The position numbers were made by a program, and so were the translations under genes. Shown piece by piece: positions 54,685-62,494 of a DNA stretch of 64,000 bases (position 1 is the first letter of the stretch; every line of letters begins with the position of its first letter). The notes below the pieces were generated by a model that saw nothing but the letters and a program-made list of their open reading frames with translations, had not been told where the DNA came from and did not search any database. This DNA comes from CAZCTO01 sp964501725 (GTDB lineage: Bacteria; Bacillota; Clostridia; Saccharofermentanales; Saccharofermentanaceae): contig CAZCTO010000011.1 in the NCBI GenBank assembly GCA_964501725.1, positions 1-64,000 of the forward strand, written 5' to 3'.

Positions 54685-55860
54685 ATGACAAAAAAATCGA
54701 CATCCGCGTTCACACCGACAAGCATCCTAATCATCGCCTTTTTCGTTTTCCTGATTTGGGAGATGTTCCGGACATTTGGAGCGACTCGCGAGACGGGTTG
54801 GCAGGAATCGCTGCGGATCGGGACGCTCCTATTTGTTGGTGTATTGTTTTTGTCCCCTTGGAAAATTGCGTTTTTTTCGTTGCCTATTATGTTACACGAG
54901 ACGGGAACCGTGCTCGGCGGACTGGTGACGGGTTATTCGTTATCGGGATTCCAAATCGGCCGTTACAGACTGGCCAGGATCAAGAATCGTTTTAGACTGG
55001 AAAAATACCCCGAATCTTATGTTTTTGCCTCTTGTAACATGTGTCCGCCCGACACAGAGCCCGAGAAATGTCCGTATCGACTTCATTTGCTGGGTGGCGT
55101 CATCTTGTTGATCACCTTCACTTTGGTCGAATTTTTCCTGTATTACCTTTTTAACCGGCATGCGCTGGCATTTATATTCTGTTTTTGGCCGGCAGTTGCA
55201 TCCGCGCTGTTTGCATTACCGCAGCTTCTTCCGTCCAACAATTACGGTCTGGCAACGTCTACCTATCGGGCATTTATTTCGCTTCCGAAAAACCCTTCCT
55301 TTCGAAGTGCAAACTATTATGTGAATAAGTGTATAAGCCTGCTGTGTGAGAGCGACAGCATCGCCGATATCCCAACCGATCTGATGGACTTGGTCATCGG
55401 GCATGATTACAGCGTGCTCGGAGACCTGAGTGTCGCCTTATTATATGATTCAAAAGCACGTTTTCATTGTTACCGGAATGAGTTCGAAGCGGAGAGGCTC
55501 TGTTACGAAACAGTGTATAACTCTCCGGATGTCCCCGCTTTTTACAGAACGATTATGGGAACTAATTTGCTTTTTGATGAATTGACCGGCGCGCGCCGGA
55601 GTGAAGTAATCGAGAAATACTACGACAAGGCTGCACAGGATTTTTTTAAAAAACATTCAAAGAGCCCCTCGACCCGGCGCTCCATGTACGCGTACCATCT
55701 TCTCTACAGAAACGATCCGGTCGCGGCGCAGAAGGAATACGAGGAGTTCTTGAAAATAATCGCAATATACCCGCGCAAAATCGATATCGAAAACGAATGG
55801 TCTGCGATTCGGAAAATTGAGGAATGCCGCGATCGTATCGCTGCCTCAACGCTTGCCTGA
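54685..55860 (+). CDS. membrane protein with incomplete M50-like (site-2 protease) motif and TPR-like tail
   Basis: A 391-residue protein with four to six membrane helices in the first 190 residues. The third hydrophobic stretch carries LPIMLHETGTVLGGLVTGYSLSGFQIGRYRLARIK. This matches the pattern of M50-like proteins (HExxH then G-L-x-x-G-Y-x-x-x-x-F-x-x-G), but the second zinc histidine is a threonine (HETGT). The C-terminal half is soluble, helical and TPR-like (ARFHCYRNEFEAERLCYETVYNSPDVPAFY). The start at 54685 has GGAGG five bases before it. Likely non-catalytic; function unknown. Confidence 0.7.
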   Translation: MTKKSTSAFTPTSILIIAFFVFLIWEMFRTFGATRETGWQESLRIGTLLFVGVLFLSPWKIAFFSLPIMLHETGTVLGGLVTGYSLSGFQIGRYRLARIKNRFRLEKYPESYVFASCNMCPPDTEPEKCPYRLHLLGGVILLITFTLVEFFLYYLFNRHALAFIFCFWPAVASALFALPQLLPSNNYGLATSTYRAFISLPKNPSFRSANYYVNKCISLLCESDSIADIPTDLMDLVIGHDYSVLGDLSVALLYDSKARFHCYRNEFEAERLCYETVYNSPDVPAFYRTIMGTNLLFDELTGARRSEVIEKYYDKAAQDFFKKHSKSPSTRRSMYAYHLLYRNDPVAAQKEYEEFLKIIAIYPRKIDIENEWSAIRKIEECRDRIAASTLA

Positions 55861-55877
55861 TAAGATCGCAGATCCTT

Positions 55878-56603
55878 CTATCCGACACACATGTAAATGT
55901 CCATGTATTCGACGCCATCCCTGCGGTAGATTTTCTCATAGCACTCGATCGCGTCTTTGGGTGCTTTATCTGCCGGAACATTCATTTCAATATAGCGAAG
56001 AAGGGTTTGATAGGCCTTGGGGATTAATGCCCACGGCGCCGACATGGGTTCGCGTATAGAGACAATCGCATATCGGAGTGCCGGCTGAGATAGGACTTCC
56101 AGGCCATGCAATGCCGGGTCGGCCGGAGCGGATGCGGTACTGCCTTCGTCCGCAGACTTTTCGGGCAAAATGCATGCGGCGCAATAGCCGTGCATATGGA
56201 ATACGTTGATCTGTTCCTGAGAAACAAACGGGAAATCCCAGCCGATCACGTCCGGTTCCGCGATCCCGGCACGCTCTGCCCAATCCCGGATATGCCGCTG
56301 CGCGTCGTCCTCCGGCTCGTTGCTGATCACTACGTAACGAACATACTTAAATGCCGGGACCTTCTCCACGCGAAAATTCTCATAAGCATCGTTTCCGGTA
56401 TTCATGTTTTGATTAAAAAGCTCGTCGAGCGAGCAGTTAAAGAGGCGGGATAGTGCGATCGCCTTATCCATCTCGGGAAAAGCGCCGGACATCTCCCATT
56501 TCGACACGGTTTGACGGGACACACCCAAATGTTCCGCGAGTTCCTCCTGCGTCATCCCCCGCCGCATTTTCCGAAGAAACTGAAGATTCTCTCCAAAGCT
56601 CAT
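55878..56603 (-). CDS. XRE family regulator with C-terminal GyrI-like effector domain
   Basis: A 241-residue regulator. Residues 1-65 form a Cro/CI helix-turn-helix (FGENLQFLRKMRRGMTQEELAEHLGVSRQTVSKWEMSGAFPEMDKAIALSRLF). Residues about 80-241 resemble a GyrI/AraC-type small-molecule binding domain (VEKVPAFKYVRYVVISNEPEDD; YAIVSIREPM; YRRDGVEYMDIYMCVG). The pairing with an XRE domain instead of AraC or MerR is less usual. The start overlaps the GNAT stop by four bases, so both are one operon. Confidence 0.85.
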   Translation of the reverse strand: MSFGENLQFLRKMRRGMTQEELAEHLGVSRQTVSKWEMSGAFPEMDKAIALSRLFNCSLDELFNQNMNTGNDAYENFRVEKVPAFKYVRYVVISNEPEDDAQRHIRDWAERAGIAEPDVIGWDFPFVSQEQINVFHMHGYCAACILPEKSADEGSTASAPADPALHGLEVLSQPALRYAIVSIREPMSAPWALIPKAYQTLLRYIEMNVPADKAPKDAIECYEKIYRRDGVEYMDIYMCVG

Positions 56604-57121
56604 TTTGATACCTCCCCTTTCAATCCATAACTCATGTCCTTTTCCATTATATAACTTTCCTCGTACCGATCCTTGGGATTGTCGATTCTTACCACCTGGA
56701 ATCCGCATTTATTAATGTAAAAGTTGTGATTCCTTTTTGAAAAACCGGGCGTCTCCGTGCTCCACTTGACTGTCTCCGGAAAACGTTCTTCAACAAACCG
56801 CCAAATCCAAGTTCCATACCCCTGATCTTGATATACCGGATCCACAAACATATTTCCCAGAAAATTTTGTCGGTTCCGGTTGATAAAAACATTCACGCCA
56901 CCGATGATTGTTCCGTCTTTTAAAACCTTGAACGCACCGGTTTTGTTCCCGAGATACCACTTGCGGATGAACTCACCGTTGTCATAACCGGGCGGGCCGC
57001 CGCTTTCCTCGCCCAAGTGTCTTCTTGCGTCCTCATCAAAAGCACGCTTCATGATACTCGTCATTGCCGGCACATCCGCGGAGGTAATCTTTTCAAACTG
57101 AAGTGGGTTTTTTGCATTCAT
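56600..57121 (-). CDS. GNAT family N-acetyltransferase
   Basis: A 173-residue acetyltransferase. Motif A is LGNMFVDPVYQDQGYGTWIWRFVEERFP with Q-x-x-G-x-G. Motif B is ETPGFSKRNHNFYINKCGFQVVRI. N-terminal FEKITSADVPAMTSIMKRAFDEDARRHLGEE is typical. Acceptor unknown. It precedes the XRE/GyrI-like regulator with an ATGA overlap, so acetylation of a small toxic molecule sensed by that regulator is one possible reading. Confidence 0.9.
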   Translation of the reverse strand: MNAKNPLQFEKITSADVPAMTSIMKRAFDEDARRHLGEESGGPPGYDNGEFIRKWYLGNKTGAFKVLKDGTIIGGVNVFINRNRQNFLGNMFVDPVYQDQGYGTWIWRFVEERFPETVKWSTETPGFSKRNHNFYINKCGFQVVRIDNPKDRYEESYIMEKDMSYGLKGEVSK

Positions 57122-57205
57122 ACTCAGTCAATCCTGCCTTTCCGAAACCTTACTTGGCTTACGGAATTATTATCGCTCCGGGAGAATTCGGCGAACACCA
57201 ACCCC

Positions 57206-57244
57206 CGGCTTCTCTTTTCCGAAAAGCCGCAACCTTGGGTTGCG
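57206..57244. repeat. two adjacent hairpins in a divergent intergenic region
   Basis: CGGCTT...AAGCCG (57206-57211 with 57224-57229) and the perfect CGCAACC-TTG-GGTTGCG (57228-57244). Neither has a T-tract. They lie between the divergent GNAT and GGDEF genes and may be transcript structures or a small repeat element. Confidence 0.4.
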
Positions 57245-57342
57245 CAGCGACTTGGATGAAGTCTCCTCTTCACAATATGATTGCTTGATTTCTTAAGCTC
57301 TGTTGATGTTATAATGAGAAAAAAGTCCGCCGAGGTATACGC

Positions 57343-58956
57343 ATGGACATGACTGAGCTGTTTTTTGACAAGTCTCCTTCTCCAAAGCTGATCTATACCT
57401 TCGAGCCCGGAAGCGACATCGAGAATGCCGAGTATCGTTGCGAGCGAATGAATCCGGCAGCAGAGCAATGGATTTGTGACAATGCGTGCGGTAAGAATAA
57501 GGCGTTCGATGTCGAAGCAGTTTTTGAGACGTGGGGCGTTCTTGCGGATTATCGTAAGATTTTGGCTACGGCGCGCAGGGAAGGCAGTTGCTTTTCCGCA
57601 CTGTTTGCGCACGCGCATGACCACTACGTTATATTGGATGCTTTTTCCATGGCTGACCGGTATATCGGTTTGCTGATTCGAAGAAGCGAGGCTGTGAAGC
57701 GGGCTTTTCCGCTGGAGATTTTTCTCTCGATCTCGCTGGATATGCTTTGCATTGTGGATGAGAACGGAAAGTTTGTGCGCGTGAATGCCGAATTTTCAAG
57801 ACTTTTGGGATACGAAATCGCAGATGTCGAGGGCATGAAAATCATTGATTTTGTCCATCCGGAGGATATGCCCGCAACACTGGACGCCGTACGCCGGCTG
57901 AATGAGGGGGAACCGGTTCCGAATTTTATCAACCGGTACCGGGCGAAGTCGGGAGAGTACCGGTTCTTACAGTGGAAATCCATGCCCTTCCCTCCCTACA
58001 TCATCGCGTCGGCCCGTGACATCACCGAAGCCTTTTCACTGTCGCTGAGCCTGGAGAAGGAATTTACAAGCGATGCGTTAACCGGCGCCGCCAACCGGAA
58101 GTTTTTCGAGCATGAGGCAAAGAGACTGGTCGATCAATTCTCAAAAAACGCCGTTGCTTCGTCACTCGTGATGATCGATCTTGATCACTTTAAGCGCGTG
58201 AACGATACATACGGACACCCGGTCGGAGATACCGTTCTTATCTCGTTGGTCAACATTCTCATCGCAAACTGCCGAAGCACAGACACGGTCTCCCGTGTCG
58301 GCGGTGAAGAATTTGCCGTTCTGTTACCGGGCGCAGGAATCGGCAGCGCTTTCACCGTCGCAGAGAAAATGCGGGAGGCCGTCGAAGCTTTTAATTTCGA
58401 AACAGTCGGGCACGTTACCGCAAGTTTTGGCACCTCGGAGCTTTTTGTGGGGGATGATTTGCAACGTTGGTACACCCGTGCCGACACGGCGCTATACCTC
58501 GCAAAGAATAACGGCCGCAACTGCACCGTCACGTCCGATATGCTTTATCACTCGGATGAGCGAATTGAAGTTATGCCATGGGATGACGCTTTTCTCTCCG
58601 GAAACCCGTCGATCGACCGGGAGCACAGAGGCCTTTTACTGTCCGGCAAAAAACTGTTGAAGGCCTATTACGACGGGGATATCAAAGAAGAAGAACGCCG
58701 GCTCGAGGAGCTGTTCCGGCTTCTTTCCGATCACTTCACGCACGAAGAGCAGCTCTTGCAAAATGACGGTTATATGGACTTGCAAGCGCATCGCGAAATC
58801 CATAAGTCCCTTCTGGCGAGCGTTACATTTTGGAAAACGCTCCAAAGCAAGGAGCGCATCCGCATCGACTCCTTCTACGGCTTTCTGATCAACAAGGTCA
58901 TCCGCGATCACTTGGTTCAGGAGGACGCGAAGTTTTTTTCGCTGTTCCTGAAATAG
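57343..58956 (+). CDS. PAS-GGDEF-hemerythrin protein (diguanylate cyclase)
   Basis: A 537-residue cytoplasmic signalling protein. A PAS domain lies at about 120-235 (FLSISLDMLCIVDENGKFVRVNAEFSRLLGYE). The GGDEF domain follows (about 240-405) with SDALTGAANRKFFE, the active-site RVGGEEF, and an upstream R-x-x-D I-site (RSTD, five residues before GGEEF), so c-di-GMP synthesis with product inhibition is expected. The C-terminal bacteriohemerythrin domain (about 415-535) has SIDREHRGLL, THEEQLL, HREIHKSLL and IRDHLVQEDAKFF, the di-iron ligands for O2. The chain thus links oxygen or redox sensing to c-di-GMP. No membrane helix. Confidence 0.93.
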   Translation: MDMTELFFDKSPSPKLIYTFEPGSDIENAEYRCERMNPAAEQWICDNACGKNKAFDVEAVFETWGVLADYRKILATARREGSCFSALFAHAHDHYVILDAFSMADRYIGLLIRRSEAVKRAFPLEIFLSISLDMLCIVDENGKFVRVNAEFSRLLGYEIADVEGMKIIDFVHPEDMPATLDAVRRLNEGEPVPNFINRYRAKSGEYRFLQWKSMPFPPYIIASARDITEAFSLSLSLEKEFTSDALTGAANRKFFEHEAKRLVDQFSKNAVASSLVMIDLDHFKRVNDTYGHPVGDTVLISLVNILIANCRSTDTVSRVGGEEFAVLLPGAGIGSAFTVAEKMREAVEAFNFETVGHVTASFGTSELFVGDDLQRWYTRADTALYLAKNNGRNCTVTSDMLYHSDERIEVMPWDDAFLSGNPSIDREHRGLLLSGKKLLKAYYDGDIKEEERRLEELFRLLSDHFTHEEQLLQNDGYMDLQAHREIHKSLLASVTFWKTLQSKERIRIDSFYGFLINKVIRDHLVQEDAKFFSLFLK

Positions 58957-59025
58957 TAAGAAGTTCATTATCGGTCAGCCGCATTGGATGCAATGGCTTA
59001 TTTTATAGATATTGGGGGAACCATT

Positions 59026-60309
59026 ATGAAAAAGAAAACCGGATTTTGTGCGAGCCGTCTGCTACTCATTCTGATTATGGCCGGGCTTATGATTCCCGTC
59101 CTCTCCGGCTGCCGGAGTGACAAAAAAGATGGTAAGAAATCCGCGGGGGTCGAGGTCAATATCCCCGACTATTGTACGTTTGTTTTCAAGGGACGAAATG
59201 CCGAGGGAAAAGCGACGTGTGATTTCCGGAGTGACGACCTTCTCGAAGCGCTTCTCGATCATCCCGATCGCGGGGAGTTTTTCGAGGATAACGAGGACGA
59301 TCTGGAAGAACTCATCGAATCCGTCGAAGTCAGTCTAACCCAAAAATCCGATTTATCGAACGGAGACACGATACCGATGGAGGTCGAATATGACGAGGAC
59401 CTCGCCGCGGAACTGAAGATTGATTTTCTGAATCCGGGCGCTGTGGTTACAGGCCTCGAAGAACCCGAAGTTTTTGATCCTTTCGAGGAAGTAGAGGTCA
59501 CCTTTACCGGAGTATCTCCGTACATCAAAGTAAAAACAAATCACAGCATGAACACACCGATTGGTTATTACCATCTGGAGACCGATAAGAAGTACTACAC
59601 TGAAGGGGAAACGGTCATCCTTACCGCGGATTGCGACCCGGAGCAATTGTTGGAAAACAGATTCGTCAAAGTTGAACGCACTCAAAATGAATACATCGCG
59701 CATGTCGATTATACGTATTTGTCCGATGTATCCCTGTTTAAAAACTCGCCCGAATTGTTCGATCCGATCCACGAGCAAATGCGCGACGAGTTGACGAATA
59801 CGCTGACAACATATGAAATAATTCTTTACGATGAATTTGATTTAGATGATGAATTCGGTGTTCAGCTGTTCGGAACCAGCGCCGATGTTGGCGGACCGGT
59901 TACCGTAGATTCCGCGTATCTTCTCACGATTAATCCCGAAAACTATCGCGACTTTTGTTGCGCCACCCAGCTTGTCATGATCTACAAAGTTCCGATCTCA
60001 TTTCCCAAGTGCCCTGAGGCCGGACTCCGATACTTCTACTTTACCGCTACACTTGATAATCTATTTTTTGATGAGTCCGGATCGGTCACGGGAGATTTTG
60101 AAACGTTGAAGACATCATGGTATAACGGCAAATTCGAGGGAGAAGCCTATGAAAAACTCATTGTCGGCAAGCAGGACAAGTATCAGTTTGTCGAGGTGCC
60201 GATCGAGAATATCCCGGAATTTCCATATGAAGTTGTGATCGGTTCTAAGGACACCGGAGAGACGACGACGGGAGAAACCACCGCGGCCGAAACGACGGCA
60301 AATTCGTAA
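59026..60309 (+). CDS. lipoprotein of unknown function
   Basis: A 427-residue lipoprotein. MKKKTGFCASRLLLILIMAGLMIPVLSGC gives the lipobox LSGC. The mature protein is acidic. An early part (about 45-150) has bacterial Ig-like pattern (VEVNIPDYCTFVFKGRNAEGKA, FEEVEVTFTGVSPYIKVK), followed by ADCDPEQLLENRFVKVERTQ and a final GETTTGETTAAETT tail. No enzyme motif. It stands 69 bases after the GGDEF gene and may be cotranscribed with the following membrane proteins. Confidence 0.78.
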   Translation: MKKKTGFCASRLLLILIMAGLMIPVLSGCRSDKKDGKKSAGVEVNIPDYCTFVFKGRNAEGKATCDFRSDDLLEALLDHPDRGEFFEDNEDDLEELIESVEVSLTQKSDLSNGDTIPMEVEYDEDLAAELKIDFLNPGAVVTGLEEPEVFDPFEEVEVTFTGVSPYIKVKTNHSMNTPIGYYHLETDKKYYTEGETVILTADCDPEQLLENRFVKVERTQNEYIAHVDYTYLSDVSLFKNSPELFDPIHEQMRDELTNTLTTYEIILYDEFDLDDEFGVQLFGTSADVGGPVTVDSAYLLTINPENYRDFCCATQLVMIYKVPISFPKCPEAGLRYFYFTATLDNLFFDESGSVTGDFETLKTSWYNGKFEGEAYEKLIVGKQDKYQFVEVPIENIPEFPYEVVIGSKDTGETTTGETTAAETTANS

Positions 60310-60374
60310 CACGTCCCGGGGAACGCTTCACGGCAAGCACGATTAGGACCGGCTCTTCCCGGAGGTAATTGCTC

Positions 60375-61130
60375 ATGTCAAATGATGTCGACACTGTGAA
60401 CGACTCGATTCGGCCGGACGCCAATAAAACTCCTCCGCACACGAACGTAAGAGGTGTCCGCTACCTCATGCCGGTTGCCTACCCGATTTTCGCATCCATT
60501 GCACTTCCCTTATCGACAGGTTTGCTCGTTCCGTTCGGAGCTCTCTTGCAAATGCCTTACTTAATTCTTTTCGTGTTCTTAATTGCACTTGCGATCGGTA
60601 ATTTCGCTCTTTCATTTCAGACGTGCGGGAAGAAGGCGGATACTCTTTACTTCGTTCGAACGATGCTGATTGTCCGTTTCGGAATGATCCCGTTTATCCT
60701 TTGGTTTGCGCTTCAAATTCTTGCATTGGTTAATTCCGCTAAGTGGGGCGATTTGAAGCTTTTCGGGTCCTGCTTCATATGTTGGATCGTAATTTCATTG
60801 TTCTTTTTACTTCCGGGCGCTTTCTACGGCATTCGGGTCATTCGCCTCCTTCTGCGCGAAAAGAAAATCTCACGTGATGCCGCAATTTTTCACGTGGTTG
60901 CCCAATTCATCCCTTTGTTGGGTTTTTTGGATATCGCGTTTCTCTCTGCCGTTACAATGAAAAAAGTCCGCATAACCAGCCTTGTGCTCATGATGATTAT
61001 TGTGGCGCTTCTCTGTCTGATTTTGTACTTGATTTTAGTTAACCGGTTCGCGATCAATTTCGCGCGCGCATGGCAAGATATCGACCTGTTTGTACGTCAC
61101 AGGTATCCGATCCCCGCCCTTTTTTACTGA
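60375..61130 (+). CDS. polytopic membrane protein, paralog A
   Basis: A 251-residue protein with six hydrophobic segments. Shared with the gene at 61443 are LYFVRTMLIVRFGMIPF, then LLPGAFYGIRVIRLLLREKKISRDAAIFH and AQFIPLLGFLDIAFLS. This may be the DUF6652-type family of Bacillota, an assignment made from memory of the motif and not certain. Function unknown. Start is ATG at 60375 with GGAGG nine bases before it; an in-frame TTG at 60369 is too near the RBS. Confidence 0.78.
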   Translation: MSNDVDTVNDSIRPDANKTPPHTNVRGVRYLMPVAYPIFASIALPLSTGLLVPFGALLQMPYLILFVFLIALAIGNFALSFQTCGKKADTLYFVRTMLIVRFGMIPFILWFALQILALVNSAKWGDLKLFGSCFICWIVISLFFLLPGAFYGIRVIRLLLREKKISRDAAIFHVVAQFIPLLGFLDIAFLSAVTMKKVRITSLVLMMIIVALLCLILYLILVNRFAINFARAWQDIDLFVRHRYPIPALFY

Positions 61131-61147
61131 TTTTTCATTAGGCTAGT

Positions 61148-61363
61148 TCACGCGATCGTTTTCGCGTGATGCTTCCGGTACTCATCCATGTTGAACTCTT
61201 CCATCTTTGTCTTGAGGAATACCCCCGCGGCATCGCCGTGAAAAATCTCCGCCAAAACCCCGGAAGTCATCAAAACGCCGCTGCGGCCGCGGCAATGTAT
61301 GCAAATAGAAATCTGCCACACACTGCACGAACCGGCCGGAAGAACTCGTTTGCGAATTTAAAG
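61148..61363 (-). pseudogene. possible gene remnant in the 312-base intergenic region
   Basis: Between the two paralogous membrane protein genes the minus strand is open for about 72 codons. From an internal ATG at 61270 it encodes 40 residues, MTSGVLAEIFHGDAAGVF then KTKMEEFNMDEYRKHH and KTIA, followed by TGA (61148-61150). The residues look protein-like, but there is no RBS and the upstream part (IHCRGRSG) has no proven relative. It may be a decayed gene end. No other feature except the promoter at 61380 is seen in 61131-61442. Confidence 0.3.
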
Positions 61364-61379
61364 CGATAAAACGATCTAT

Positions 61380-61409
61380 TTGCTCTTTTGTCCGTCGTAA
61401 TTCTATAAT
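61380..61409 (+). promoter_or_regulatory. promoter of the second membrane paralog
   Basis: -35 TTGCTC (61380-61385), 18-base spacer, -10 TATAAT (61404-61409). GGAAGGA precedes the start codon. Confidence 0.55.
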
Positions 61410-61442
61410 AATTGCATCAACTCACAGGAAGGAATATCCCGT

Positions 61443-62234
61443 ATGAAAACCGGAGAAAAAGAGTCCAATCCCGTTTCAGACCCGATCCCGACCGGCACAC
61501 AGCAGGAGGCTTTCAAAGCCGCAACGGCTGATTCCACAAATACGCCCTATGTAATTGAATCTCCTCTGGTTACGATTTTATATATGTTACGCTACGTTGT
61601 GCCGGTTGCGTACATCGTTCTCTTACCACTCTGGCTGGCTATTGCGGCAAAGGTATTATCGGGAGAACTCGTGGAAACTCTTTCTTCCGGTATTGTTGTG
61701 CTTATAATCGTGCTTTATATCGGAAACATCGTTCTTTCTTTTCTCACAGTTGAAAATGTACATCCGCTTTACTGTGTTCGAACGATGCTGATTGTTCGTT
61801 ACGGAGTGATTCCGTTTTTCATTTTCAATACGATTATTACATCGTTCATTATTCTTGCAGGCATGTTTGCCTCTTTATTTTTTGTACGGTTCGCCATCAT
61901 ATATTGGGTCTCGAGTTCATTTATCTTAATGCTTCCCGGTGCCTTTTACGGTATTCGGGTTATTCGCCTCAGCCTGCGCGAAGAAAAGATCTCGCGCACC
62001 GCCGCCATTCTTCACGGTATCGCACAGTTTATACCGGTAGCAGGCGTTCTTGATTCAGCGTACCTCTCTGTTTTTAAATGGAAAACAGGCGGTAAGATCA
62101 GCTTTGCGGTCCTGCTTGTATCCATTCTTGCTGTTGCTTTGTTTCTGATACTGAATCCCGAAGCAATTCCTTTTCTGAAAGCCATACCCTCGTATGTGAA
62201 GATCCTATTCGAGGAGGGTGTTTTCGGCCGGTGA
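61443..62234 (+). CDS. polytopic membrane protein, paralog B
   Basis: A 263-residue protein with six hydrophobic segments and a polar N-terminal 45 residues. It shares with the 60375 gene VRTMLIVRYGVIPFF, MLPGAFYGIRVIRLSLREEKISRTAAILH and AQFIPVAGVLDSAYLS. The repeated C-terminal half indicates a tandem duplication with a fast-evolving first half. Function unknown. Own promoter. Confidence 0.8.
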   Translation: MKTGEKESNPVSDPIPTGTQQEAFKAATADSTNTPYVIESPLVTILYMLRYVVPVAYIVLLPLWLAIAAKVLSGELVETLSSGIVVLIIVLYIGNIVLSFLTVENVHPLYCVRTMLIVRYGVIPFFIFNTIITSFIILAGMFASLFFVRFAIIYWVSSSFILMLPGAFYGIRVIRLSLREEKISRTAAILHGIAQFIPVAGVLDSAYLSVFKWKTGGKISFAVLLVSILAVALFLILNPEAIPFLKAIPSYVKILFEEGVFGR

Positions 62235-62494
62235 TACCGGGGCGAGTAGTTTTGGTGAGCAGAAGCGATCGCAGCAAGGTCCGCCGATGGCAGTGATGAC
62301 CACAGCACGGAGGAAATACAGCCTGGTTCGCAAAAAGCCCCCTGTCCTGTCGTTTCTTCCATCCTGCCCCCATCCCGCCTGCATTTCACCACGCTTTTCA
62401 AGCCGTTCACCACGGCTTCTGATGTGGCGTAAATTCCGCGTGTTAAAAAGAATTCATCGGCAAGTACCAATGAATCAACACGAAAGGAATATTT

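Noticed and set aside
62012..62470. 152-codon minus-strand frame including the 260-base space before the M13 gene
   Set aside because: Codon choice in the intergenic part looks acceptable, but half the frame is antisense to the membrane paralog, the start would be TTG without an RBS, and no family is recognised. Apart from this I see nothing in 62235-62494.
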